NCBI RefSeq assembly: GCF_042678145.1
Contig: NZ_JBHUDG010000003.1
Span: 682,001-746,000 of the forward strand
Direction of reading: 5' to 3'
DNA length: 64,000 nucleotides
Source: Pseudopedobacter beijingensis
GTDB lineage: Bacteria; Bacteroidota; Bacteroidia; Sphingobacteriales; Sphingobacteriaceae
Program-made: the position numbers and the translations under genes
The notes under the pieces: model-generated
What the model saw: only the letters and a program-made list of their open reading frames with translations
Told to the model about the DNA's origin: nothing
The model's database searches: none
Shown here: positions 1 through 10,100 of the stretch, piece after piece
Position numbering within the stretch: position 1 is the stretch's first letter
Layout of the letters: the number at the start of each line of letters is the position of its first letter

Positions 1-762
1 AAAGTTGGGGCTGCTCCTTTCCATTTCTGGACACCAGACGTATACGAGGGTGCACCAACATTGATTACGCTGTTTATGTCTACAGTAGTAAAAATAGCCG
101 GGTTTGCTGCCTTCCTAAGAATATTTCAGGTATCATTCTCCAGTTTAAGTCAATTCTGGACACCTACGTTAACAGCCATTACCATTCTGACGCTATTTAT
201 AGGGAATATCACAGCAGTGTATCAAAACAGCTTCAAAAGGTTACTTGCTTACTCCAGCATTTCGCATGCCGGCTATATGTTATTTGCTATTGTTGCTTTG
301 GGAGCAGCATCAACAAACGCTATATTTTTATATGCGGTTGCGTATGTACTGGCCTCTACTGTTGCTTTTGGAACATTAATATTGGTTAAGGCTAAAACAG
401 GAAGTGATTCTATAGAAAGCTTTAACGGCTTGGGAAAAAGCAATCCGTTTTTAGCATTTGCAGTAACTGTGGCTATGTTGTCATTTGCAGGTATACCACT
501 AACAGCAGGTTTTATAGGTAAGTTTTATATGTTTAATGCGGCACTTTCACAAAACCATATTTGGTTAGTACTTATTGCGGTATTAAATGCTATTATAGCT
601 ATATTTTACTACTTTAAAGTAATTGTGGCTATGTATTTCCAAACTTCGGAAAGTCAGATTGTGATTCAAACACCGGCTACCTATAAAGTAGTTTTGGCAG
701 TGAGCGCAATACTTACAATCTTATTGGGAATATACCCTGCTTGCTTGACCACATTATTTTAG
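1..762 (+). CDS. nuoN: NADH-quinone oxidoreductase subunit N, 3' part
   Basis: Membrane proton-pumping subunit of respiratory complex I. The reading frame is open from base 1, and its first residues (KVGAAPFHFWTPDVYEGAPT) are the highly conserved NuoN/antiporter-family block, so the gene starts before the window and only about 254 C-terminal codons are seen. The rest is a run of hydrophobic helices with the conserved 'KRLLAYSSISHAGY' block and 'GIPLTAGFIGKFYMF'. In this group nuoN normally closes the nuo operon, and the next gene here is an unrelated DedA protein, which fits that. The internal start at 61 is not the true start. Confidence 0.96.
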   Translation, partial: KVGAAPFHFWTPDVYEGAPTLITLFMSTVVKIAGFAAFLRIFQVSFSSLSQFWTPTLTAITILTLFIGNITAVYQNSFKRLLAYSSISHAGYMLFAIVALGAASTNAIFLYAVAYVLASTVAFGTLILVKAKTGSDSIESFNGLGKSNPFLAFAVTVAMLSFAGIPLTAGFIGKFYMFNAALSQNHIWLVLIAVLNAIIAIFYYFKVIVAMYFQTSESQIVIQTPATYKVVLAVSAILTILLGIYPACLTTLF

Positions 763-818
763 CAATTTAGCCATAATTCATAACAATAATATTTGTAGTT
801 TTATGGCGAAACTATGCT

Positions 819-1448
819 ATGGAAGAAATCTGGCAAAATATAATTAACCTGGCTGACGCCCAACACATCATACATAAAGGAGGATTTTACCTTATTTTAT
901 TTGTGATTTTTGCAGAAACCGGGTTGTTTTTTGGCTTTTTCCTTCCCGGAGATTACCTTTTGTTTCTCGCAGGGATGTTTGTAGCTACCGGAAAACTAGA
1001 CGTAGGTATTACTACTATGGTAGCCAGTCTCATTTTAGCAGCTATTGCAGGTAATTTTATAGGGTATTGGTTTGGTTACCGAACGGGCCCTGTGCTGTAC
1101 AATCGAAAGGAATCTTTCTTTTTTAAGAAGAAGTATCTTCTTGCTGCCGAGGAATACTACAAAAAACAAGGTGCTTTTACTTTAATTATTGGAAGATTTG
1201 TTCCCATAGTTAGAACGTTTGCTCCTATATTTGCAGGAGTAGTAAAATTGGATGTCAGAAAATTTGCTCTTTATAATATCTTAGGTGCTTTTTTCTGGAT
1301 TACATCCCTTACGTTATTAGGATATTTTTTAGGGAAAAAGTTTGAACATGAAATCAATGAATATCTTTTATATATTATCATTGGTTTTATTGTTGTAACA
1401 ACCATTCCTCTAGTGGTAACGGTTTTAAAGAAAAAATTTAAAAAATAA
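819..1448 (+). CDS. DedA family membrane protein (VTT/SNARE-associated domain)
   Basis: A 209-residue integral membrane protein of the DedA family, which supports envelope lipid handling and membrane potential (family knowledge: undecaprenyl-phosphate or phospholipid flipping). Visible features are an N-terminal re-entrant region with 'FFGFFLPGDYLLFLAG', the G-R-F-x-P motif in 'IIGRFVPIVRTFAPIFAG' near residues 125-142, and a basic C-terminal tail. The ATG lies 56 bp after nuoN. The substrate cannot be told from the sequence. Confidence 0.92.
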   Translation: MEEIWQNIINLADAQHIIHKGGFYLILFVIFAETGLFFGFFLPGDYLLFLAGMFVATGKLDVGITTMVASLILAAIAGNFIGYWFGYRTGPVLYNRKESFFFKKKYLLAAEEYYKKQGAFTLIIGRFVPIVRTFAPIFAGVVKLDVRKFALYNILGAFFWITSLTLLGYFLGKKFEHEINEYLLYIIIGFIVVTTIPLVVTVLKKKFKK

Positions 1449-1472
1449 TATAAACACGAATAATCTAAATTA

Positions 1473-2009
1473 ATGGCCGATAATCATCCATGGCACTCTA
1501 TCTCACCGGGAGAAGATGCACCAAATGTAGTAAATGCAATTATTGAAATTCCAAAAGGCTCTAAAGCCAAATACGAAATAGACAAAGAAACAGGATTGAT
1601 AAAATTAGACAGGGTTTTGTTCTCTTCAGTAATGTACCCTGCTAACTATGGTTTCATCCCTCAAACTTATTGTGATGATAAAGATCCTTTAGATATATTG
1701 GTATTATGTTCTGTAGATGTATACCCTATGTCTATGATAGAAGCAAAAGTGGTTGGTGTTATGCACATGGTTGACAACGGTGAGCAAGACGATAAAATCA
1801 TCGCTGTTGCTGCTCATGATATGTCTGTAAACTATATAGAAGATTTAGCAGATCTACCTCCGCACACCATGAAAGAAGTGGTACGATTTTTTCAGGACTA
1901 CAAGGCTTTAGAAGGCAAAAACGTAACTATTGAACACCTTTTAGGAAAAAGATATGCCTATAAAGTTATTGAAGAAAGTATAGAGCTTTATAACAAAACT
2001 TTTAAATAA
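1473..2009 (+). CDS. ppa: Inorganic pyrophosphatase (family I)
   Basis: Soluble Mg-dependent enzyme that hydrolyses pyrophosphate to two phosphates. The 178-residue length is normal for bacterial family I PPase. It contains the family signature around 'DDKDPLDILVL' (metal-binding aspartates), the early 'EIPKGSKAKYEIDKETG' and 'YPANYGFIPQTY' blocks, and the 'HDMSVNYIEDL' region. It is 24 bp from the DedA gene and 11 bp before the CBS-domain gene, so the three may be co-transcribed. Confidence 0.97.
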   Translation: MADNHPWHSISPGEDAPNVVNAIIEIPKGSKAKYEIDKETGLIKLDRVLFSSVMYPANYGFIPQTYCDDKDPLDILVLCSVDVYPMSMIEAKVVGVMHMVDNGEQDDKIIAVAAHDMSVNYIEDLADLPPHTMKEVVRFFQDYKALEGKNVTIEHLLGKRYAYKVIEESIELYNKTFK

Positions 2010-2020
2010 TTTAAACATAT

Positions 2021-3361
2021 ATGGACCCCTCCTTTGAAGTTAGTGGATTTCAGATTTTCTTAACTCTATTCCTGGTAATCCTTAACGGATTCTTCGTAGC
2101 AGCTGAATTTGCAATAGTCAAAGTCAGAGGGTCTCAAATAGAAATAAAAGCAAAGACGGGAAGTCGTGTTGCCAAAACAGCAAAACACATGATTTCCCAT
2201 CTTGATGGATATCTGGCTGCCACGCAGTTAGGTATTACTTTAGCTTCTCTTGGTTTGGGTTGGGTTGGGGAATCTGTGATGTCTAACATCGTATTTAACT
2301 TTTTCTCTTTTATTTCCCTTCCTATAAGCGAATCTGTAGCTACCAGCGCTGGCCATGTATTTGCTTTCTTGATTATTACGTTTCTACATATCGTATTTGG
2401 AGAACTTGCTCCTAAATCATTAGCTATACAAAGACCTGTAAATACCACTATGGCTGTAGCTTTACCTTTACAGTTCTTTTACATTCTTTTCAGACCATTT
2501 ATTTATGTTTTAAATGGTTTTGCTAATGTAATTTTAAGAGGTTTTGGTATAAATGCCGTAAATAGCGGAGAAACGATCCACTCTTCGGAAGAGTTACAAT
2601 ATATTCTGGATCAGGGAAAAGAAACCGGAGCATTGGATACGGCAGAACATCAGCTGATTAAAAATGTATTCGATTTTAATGAACGTGTGGTAAAAAACAT
2701 CATGGTCCCTCGTACTAAAATAGTAGCTATTGAAGACACCACCACCCTTGAAGAAATACTGGAACTTATTGTGGAAGAAGGATATTCAAGAATTCCGGTT
2801 TACGAAGAAACCATCGACAAAATCGTAGGTATTGTACACGCCAAGGATATTCTGAGTATAATGGCTAATAAAAGAGAGTTTATACTCGAAAATATTATCA
2901 GAAAACCCTTCTTTGTTCCCGAGTCTAAAAAAATTAACAACCTGATGGCGGAGTTGAAGCTGAAGAAGATGCAGATAGCCATCGTGTTGGACGAATTTGG
3001 TGGCACCGCAGGTATGGTTACTTTAGAAGATATTGTGGAGGAATTGGTTGGCGAGATACAGGACGAATATGATGAAGAAAAACCAATTGTTGAAAAAGTT
3101 TCTGATTCTGAATACATTGTAACAGCTTCTGCTACAGTTTATGATGTTAATGAGTTCTTACCCCATGATTTGCCTGAAGATGAAGATTACGACACTATAG
3201 CCGGCCTGGTGAGTGAGATTTTCGGAAACATCCCGGAAGTGGGCGAAACAAAAGTGTTTAACGGCTATAACTTCACCATCTTAAGAAAGATAGGACAGAA
3301 TATAGAATCTGTAAAACTAGAGCTTATCATACCGCAGGAAGAAGCTGTAAATGAGCATTAA
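2021..3361 (+). CDS. CNNM/CBS-domain membrane protein (hemolysin C/CorC family)
   Basis: 446 residues with the full architecture of the HlyC/CorC (CNNM-like) family. An N-terminal DUF21 transmembrane domain covers about residues 5-195, with 'LNGFFVAAEFAIVKVR' and 'FGELAPKSLAIQRP'. A tandem CBS pair covers about 210-335, starting at 'IMVPRTKIVAIE' and including 'FGGTAGMVTLEDIVEELVGE'. A C-terminal CorC_HlyC (transporter-associated) domain follows. Members are linked to Mg2+ or Co2+ handling; the old name hemolysin is misleading. The gene follows ppa by 11 bp. Confidence 0.93.
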   Translation: MDPSFEVSGFQIFLTLFLVILNGFFVAAEFAIVKVRGSQIEIKAKTGSRVAKTAKHMISHLDGYLAATQLGITLASLGLGWVGESVMSNIVFNFFSFISLPISESVATSAGHVFAFLIITFLHIVFGELAPKSLAIQRPVNTTMAVALPLQFFYILFRPFIYVLNGFANVILRGFGINAVNSGETIHSSEELQYILDQGKETGALDTAEHQLIKNVFDFNERVVKNIMVPRTKIVAIEDTTTLEEILELIVEEGYSRIPVYEETIDKIVGIVHAKDILSIMANKREFILENIIRKPFFVPESKKINNLMAELKLKKMQIAIVLDEFGGTAGMVTLEDIVEELVGEIQDEYDEEKPIVEKVSDSEYIVTASATVYDVNEFLPHDLPEDEDYDTIAGLVSEIFGNIPEVGETKVFNGYNFTILRKIGQNIESVKLELIIPQEEAVNEH

Positions 3362-4470
3362 GTAGTTTTTTTTCAATCAATAAACAAAGAGGTTGTTCGA
3401 TATTGGACAAAGAGAAATAATCCTTTATTACCAATATAACTTTATAAATAGTTAGTAAATATATCTTCTTTCATATTCTTGAATATTTCATTATTCACAT
3501 TATGTTGAATGAGATCAGTTTATAACAGCCTTTTTGATAAACAGGAACAGGCAAAACATAAAAGATGAACTAATTAATAATGAATGAGGAACTGTGATAG
3601 GTGGATTATATCCTCTGTTAGCCATTATCCATACTCGGTCTTCTTGCAGGAAACGAGGTAATCTCTGTTATTTATTTGATAGATTGTTTTATTTTTAGCT
3701 CCGTCTTTATTAAACCAAACCTTCTCAACTTCAATAACATATTATCCTACACTTTTACTGAATTCTGTCTCCTTTTGTATATGGATATTATTTTTTCCAT
3801 GAATGACTACCAAGAGGGGAAGCTTAATCAAATCATTTTTCAGGACAAATACCATTGCAGGATGAACATAGAACACATTGTCTTCTCTGAGTCAACAACA
3901 TTTCTAAAAGTGTAGGATTTTACAACTTGAAAAGTTTTCGACAAAGACATTAATAATAGTATTTCTCTTTAAATAAAGGAGTGTTAAAGTAGTGGTTTTA
4001 TTGAGTTTCATCTCTATGAACCCTCTGTAAACCCTCTATTATATCACTAATATATCTCTTAAAAAAAGGATATAATTATTAATCAATAGCGATTAGGGAA
4101 GCTATAAAATATATGGATAGGAAAAAGATCGTTGAACAATCACCAAGTTACCATATGTCAATAGTCAGACACGACTGCCACAGGACAAATAACGACGTAC
4201 GAGAAACGATGAGCTATCGACAAAATCCGGTTCCATTTCGACTAAAACAAGGTAATCTCTACAAAAAAGACAAACAATCACTGATTATCGATATGTCAAT
4301 CAACCTTTCAGGTTAGAAATAATATTAGGCCTTGTTAATATTGAGATGAATAAAGGAAATGTCTTCTATCTTTTACAGAACAAACATAGAAGACATCTCT
4401 ATAAACATTTTTTATTACCCGACAATGCTTACTTCTTACAATAAGTATTTGTTGTCAAATGATAGAATAC
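3362..4470. other. Gene-poor intergenic region of 1.1 kb
   Basis: I see no convincing gene here. Two short open frames (3676-3915 and 4113-4316) have low-complexity or unrecognisable products and no clear ribosome-binding site. The stretch around 3560-3600 carries the 'gatgaactaattaataatgaatgagg' style of degenerate sequence seen again near 32340 and 33260. The only clear structure is a hairpin at 4359-4396. The region separates a housekeeping block from the polysaccharide locus. Confidence 0.5.
4359..4396 (-). terminator. Hairpin downstream of the GH20 gene
   Basis: Perfect 11-bp inverted repeat: ATGTCTTCTAT at 4359-4369 and ATAGAAGACAT at 4386-4396, with a 16-nt loop. It lies about 75 bp past the GH20 stop. 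On the minus strand it is followed by a T-rich but interrupted tail, so it may be a terminator or an mRNA 3'-end stabiliser. Confidence 0.4.
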
Positions 4471-7008
4471 CTATTTATTAACTATTCTTACAGTTTTACT
4501 AAACCGCCCATCTGGAGTAAATACTTTAAATGCGAGATTACCTTTAGTACTCAATCCGTCTTTATAAACGAGGCTATTTACATTTGGTTCAATATTATCT
4601 GTGGTATATCGAATAATAAACTTTTGAGACTGTGCGTTGGCAAAAACTTTACCTTCTTTAATAATAACACCAGGAGCAGGTACCCGATAGTTATACCCTC
4701 CTTTATAATAATTTAAACGAGGTAACTCTCTGTTCCAAAGTGTAGACACAAATGCCGCCCAATCTTTATTATACAATTGGTCACTTTTTACAGAGTCTTG
4801 CTCCATTACCCATTTCGGATCTGTAGACCATGCTCTCTCTGCAAAACTCAAAAGTTTCGGAAGCAGCATATATTCCAATCGTTGTGAAGAGGCTACATTT
4901 TCGGACCATAATGCCGATTGAAGTCCTATAATATTAGACCGCCCAAAAGGGGTTAAACGGTTCTTGTCTTTAAGGGCTGAGGGAGGGATGTGATTTCCAT
5001 CCTCATCTTCCTTGAAATTTTTAAAATAATCGTTCGGTATAAAATAAAAAGGTTTATCTATATCAATGTATCCTCCCCAATACATTCCGGGTTCTGTAAA
5101 ACTTTTATTATATGCCATATCCAAATACATATTTGTTACATTGGACAGAACGACTTTATAGCCGGCATTAGCAAGCTTATATGCTAAATCCTCCGCTCCT
5201 GTTCCATAAACGTTATTCCATACGTCTGTTTGAAAGCCATATTTTACCATAGAGGTATCCACCACCATACGTTTTTTTCCGTCGACAATCACTTTCTTCA
5301 TGCCTATTTCCTCCCAACCAGACAAGTACAGTTGATGTTTATTTAATATTTCATTTACTTTTGTAAAAAAATACTTCCACAGGTCATCCGAAGTTTTTAA
5401 TTCATTATTCTGTTCCAGAAATTGTTTTACTATTTCTGATTTTTCCCATACACCTATTGGTACCTCATCTCCTCCCATATGTACAGTACTCAATGGTGCT
5501 TCGGCCTCTTTATACATTTTTATTAACTCAACAACAGTTTTTTCCACAAAACGATATACTGAAGGCATAGCTACATTAATCACATTATCATTCCACCCTT
5601 GTACAGACTTATACTGGGATTGATCATCTTTATCACTTAACAAGTACTCTTTAGCTTCTTCTTTTTTACCTTCTTTCATTAATCTGTTATAACGAACTTC
5701 CATTGCTTTTATAGCGGCTCTTGCATGCCCGGGAGTTTCTATTTCCGGTATGATACGGATATGCCTTGATTTAGCATATTTTAGTATTTCTATAAACTCT
5801 TTTCTACTATAATAACCACTTCCTGGTAATGTATTTATATCTGGCCCTGACCCATGAGAAGGGGGTAAATGAGAATTGTTATCTAATGAATGTCCTCTTT
5901 GACCACCAACTTCCGTTAATTCGGGTAATCCGGGAATTTCAACTCTCCACCCCTCATCATCATTAAAATGAAAATGAAGAACATTCAGCTTATAAAGAGC
6001 CATGATATCCAATACTTTGAATAGTTCTTTTTTTGTTTGAAAATTCCGAGCAATATCAAGCATAAATGCCCGATACTCAAACCGAGGTGAATCCTGAACA
6101 CTAACCGCAGGTATATTAATAACTGATTGTTTATGAGACCATACGTTTGGTGGAAATAAAGTATTTAAAGACTGTATTCCGTAAAAAACACCCGCAGCAG
6201 AACCTGCTGAAACAACAATTTGATCTTTATTAATATCAATCTGATAGGCCTCTCCTTTCAGATTAACTTTTTTAAGTACGATTGCTTTTCCGCTTCCAGA
6301 TGTTATTACCTGAGGCTTTTCTCCCAATAGCTTGTATAAATCACTTGAAAGCAATTCGGCTTCATTTTTAAAAATAGCAGGAGCTATAATTTTAACATTC
6401 GCATCTAATTTAAATGAAAAACCTTTTTCTTGATAGGTGTTTGGTGTAGGAAAGACTTTTACCGATTGTTGAACCGGTGTTTTAAGAAGGGACAGATTTT
6501 GATTATATACGGTTTCTGCAACCTGAGAATCGTCTATGAGAAGTGAAGCGTAGTCCGGATCAATATTTTTAATAGTATAGACCTTTGCGGGATCACTGTT
6601 CCATACGATATAAAAACCTGATGGAAAATCAGAAATATTCCGCATAAACCTTAATGTAATATCAATTTTCATTGTTTTCCCCGGTTTTAGCTCAGCAAAT
6701 TCTTTTCTTGGTGACAAGCGGTATAAATCTCCATTGACATGATTGATTTGGTATTTGTTTGTATCATTAATCATAATACCAGGATATTTTATAGAATTAA
6801 AGTAGATATCCCAGCCCTGATTTGGCAAGACATTTTTACTGTTATTAGTTAATATGAATGTACTTATGGGGCTATCTGGTTGTACAGATTTAATTTCCAT
6901 CTTGTACGAGAAACTTGCTGTTCTCTCTGATTGGGAGAAACTGTACCCACCAATGGCTGATAGCAGTAATACCAATATAATTCTGTTTAGTGGTTTAATG
7001 TAGTTCAT
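4471..7008 (-). CDS. Beta-N-acetylhexosaminidase, GH20
   Basis: Exo-acting enzyme releasing terminal GlcNAc or GalNAc from glycans; the signal peptide (residues 1-25, ending near 'GGYSFSQ') puts it in the periplasm or outer membrane. Domains in order: a CHB_HEX-like N-terminal carbohydrate-binding domain (about 30-170), a GH20 N-terminal domain (about 190-300), the catalytic TIM barrel (about 305-705) and a small C-terminal domain. The catalytic Asp-Glu pair is visible in 'VHMGGDEVP' near residue 513, and 'LHFHFNDDEGWRVEIPGLPELTEVG' marks the barrel start. 845 residues is usual for this multidomain type. It lies 94 bp downstream of the HTCS gene on the same strand, so it probably belongs to the same locus. 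Confidence 0.93.
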   Translation of the reverse strand: MNYIKPLNRIILVLLLSAIGGYSFSQSERTASFSYKMEIKSVQPDSPISTFILTNNSKNVLPNQGWDIYFNSIKYPGIMINDTNKYQINHVNGDLYRLSPRKEFAELKPGKTMKIDITLRFMRNISDFPSGFYIVWNSDPAKVYTIKNIDPDYASLLIDDSQVAETVYNQNLSLLKTPVQQSVKVFPTPNTYQEKGFSFKLDANVKIIAPAIFKNEAELLSSDLYKLLGEKPQVITSGSGKAIVLKKVNLKGEAYQIDINKDQIVVSAGSAAGVFYGIQSLNTLFPPNVWSHKQSVINIPAVSVQDSPRFEYRAFMLDIARNFQTKKELFKVLDIMALYKLNVLHFHFNDDEGWRVEIPGLPELTEVGGQRGHSLDNNSHLPPSHGSGPDINTLPGSGYYSRKEFIEILKYAKSRHIRIIPEIETPGHARAAIKAMEVRYNRLMKEGKKEEAKEYLLSDKDDQSQYKSVQGWNDNVINVAMPSVYRFVEKTVVELIKMYKEAEAPLSTVHMGGDEVPIGVWEKSEIVKQFLEQNNELKTSDDLWKYFFTKVNEILNKHQLYLSGWEEIGMKKVIVDGKKRMVVDTSMVKYGFQTDVWNNVYGTGAEDLAYKLANAGYKVVLSNVTNMYLDMAYNKSFTEPGMYWGGYIDIDKPFYFIPNDYFKNFKEDEDGNHIPPSALKDKNRLTPFGRSNIIGLQSALWSENVASSQRLEYMLLPKLLSFAERAWSTDPKWVMEQDSVKSDQLYNKDWAAFVSTLWNRELPRLNYYKGGYNYRVPAPGVIIKEGKVFANAQSQKFIIRYTTDNIEPNVNSLVYKDGLSTKGNLAFKVFTPDGRFSKTVRIVNK

Positions 7009-7102
7009 ACCTCTAAACTAGTATCTACCCCTGTTTTTTCACTTCCAATAATCCCGAAAGTATGTAAACCCGTCCGTCTGCGTCGCTACGTTTATAGTTG
7101 GT

Positions 7103-10100
7103 TTATATTTTTGTTGTAAGCTTTAACCTTGTTACATATTCTGTCGGTGTCATCCCATATTGTTTAACAAAACTTTTTGAAAAATATGATGGGGTATTAA
7201 ATCCAACTTCATAGGAAACCTGATTTATATTGAGTCGCCCTTCTTGCAAAAGCTTTATTGATTTTTTTAAACGAATTGATTTAATAAAATCATGAACTCC
7301 CTGCCCTGTAAGTGATTTAAATTTTGCATAGAGGACTGTCCTGCTCATTGCCGTAAGTTCACATATCTTCCGATGGTCTAAATCGGGTTCGGCTAAGTGC
7401 TCTTCTACGTAATTAACTATCTTGTCTAAAAACTCTCTATCCAGTGTACTAAAGGGTAAATCTTTTGGGTAAATATCTTCCGATTGGGAAAATTTCATTT
7501 TTATATTCTCCTGACTCCGTATGAAGTTTACAATTACTTGTATAAGGATATATTTGTGTACAGGTTTGGAAAGGTAGGCATCTGCTCCGGCTTCATAACC
7601 AGAAAGCTGACTATCCTCATTGTTTTGACTGGTTAAAAGGACAATAGGAATATGACTTGTTGAGGCATTATTCTTAATTTTTTGACAAAACTCGCTCCCG
7701 TTCATTACCGGCATCAACATATCTGATATAATGACATCTGGTTGTACTTCTGTGGCCACTTTAAAGCCCTCTGAGCCATTCTCAGCCTCCACTACAGAAA
7801 ACATATCGGACAATAATAATTTGAGGTAATTTCTAATCTCTCTACTATCATCAACAACAAGTATAGTTCTCCCTTTAACATCAAGATGCGTTAACTCTCC
7901 TAAGTCGGACAATAGATTAGTTTCAGGTACTTTACCTAAACCTGTTTTTACTAAAGCCTTTATATTCACAAAAGCTTTAGGGAGACCAATCGTAAAAACA
8001 GACCCTTCTCCCAAAACACTTTTAACATTTATAGATCCATTATTTATTTCGATAAATTCTTTAGCTACTACAAGTCCTAAACCGGTGCCTTTTTCTCCGT
8101 CTGTCCCTTCTATCAGATTCTGTTTTTTTATCTCAAACAGATTTTTCATTCGTTCTTCTGTCATCCCTATCCCTGTATCCTTAAAACGGATAAGTATCTC
8201 GTCCTGACGATCAATTGACTCAATGGAAATTTCGCCATGGGCCGCTGTAAACTTTATACAATTACCTAAAATATTTCTTATAACGGTATCTATCATTTGT
8301 TCGTCAGCATATATTGTATGCGATGGATCTATTTGTACAGAAAAACGAATGAGTTTTCTTTTCATTTGTTGTTCCAGCAGGTCATTTGCTTTAATTATAA
8401 GCTCATAAACATTTAACCTCTGTGGGTTACATGTAATAGTTTGATTCTGGGTTTGAGCCCAATCGAGTAAATTAATTAATAAGTTATAAACGGAATGGGC
8501 ACTTTTATGTATATCATTAATATAATTAGACAGCTGTTCCTGGTTTAACTTTGTAATTTTGCTTCTGACTAAATCGGAAATACCGGAAAGTGCAGCCACG
8601 GGGTTTTTAAGGTCATGTGCCAGAATAGAGAAAAAACGATCTTTAGTATGATTACTACTCTCCAATTCCTTAACCGTTTTTTCTAATTCTTGATTTTGAT
8701 AGACAATATGTTCCTGTTGTCGGGATATCTCTTCGGATTTGTCTAGTATTTCTCTATTATACTCCTCCAGTTTTTCATTTTGAAGTTTCACCCTGTGGCT
8801 ACTATGTAATAAATCACTATTAATTTTTTTCAATTCCTGCGTTCTATTGAATACCTCATTTTCCAGTTGTCTGTTTCTTTGTCTTACCGCAGAAAGCCGC
8901 CGATAGAACACAAAAAGGACGCAGCTTGAACCTCCAATAACAAGCATTAATCTGAACCACCATGTTTTCCAAACAGGGGGAGTTATAATTAGCTTTATCT
9001 TAGCCAGTTTATCTGACCAGTGACCATCATTATTTAAGGTTTTTATATTGAGGGTGTATTCGCCTGGATCAAGATTAGTATATGAAACACTATTTTTAAC
9101 TCCTATATAGTTCCATTCTTTATCAAATCCAACAAGCTTATAGGCATATTGCTTTTTCTGCTTATCTACAAAATTTAGGGCAGCAAACTCAAATGTGATT
9201 ACAGATTCTTTATAGGAGATTGTAATTTCTTTGACTGTATTAATATTTTCGGTTAAGATCTCTCCATTGATAGGAGCTTCTTTATTGAAAATCTCAAATC
9301 CTGTAAATATAAGAGGTGGGGTGTATGAAAATGTCTTTACAGTTGACGGATCAAATACATTAAAGCCATTGGTTCCTCCAAAATACATCATGCCGTTTTT
9401 GCTAAGGCAACGTGCCGCCTTAAACTCATTTCCTTGAAGACCGTCAGCAATAGTGAAATTGGTAAAAGTTTGTGTACGGATATTAAACTTTGAAAAACCT
9501 CTTGCTGTACCAATCCATAAATTATCATACTTATCACCTAATATCGCAGTTACGATATCATTAGCAAGACCATCTTGTGCAAAATATGAGGTTATTACTC
9601 CCGTTATCGGATTAAGTTTATTTAAACCATAGTTGGTTCCCAACCATAAATATCCATTTTTATCTTCCCAAATAGAGCCAACACTATTGTTACTAAGAAA
9701 ACCTTTTCCTTCGTTATGCCTATAGTTTTCAAATCTGCCCGTCACCGGATCTAATATACTTAACCCTCCGCCATCTGTTCCTATAAGCAATCTGCCCTTT
9801 TTATCTTCATTGATGGTGAGTATATAATTACTGCTTAAACTCTCTGGGTTATTAATCTCATTCTGATAATATATAAAAGATTCATCTTTAGGATTGTAAA
9901 GATTTAACCCTCCGCCATAGGTTCCTACCCATATTCTGTTTTGGCTATCTTTAAAAATGTAAAACACAAAATCATGACTTAAACCTCCTCTGACTGAAGG
10001 ATTATACCGATATTGTTTATATTGATTTGTTTGAGGGTTAAATACCGTCATCCCCTCTCCCCATGTACCTGCCCATATAAATCCTTTACTATCCTGACAA

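Noticed and set aside
3676..4316. Two short open frames (79 and 67 codons) in the gap before GH20
   Set aside because: No recognisable domain, no ribosome-binding site and no conserved neighbour; they look like chance open frames.
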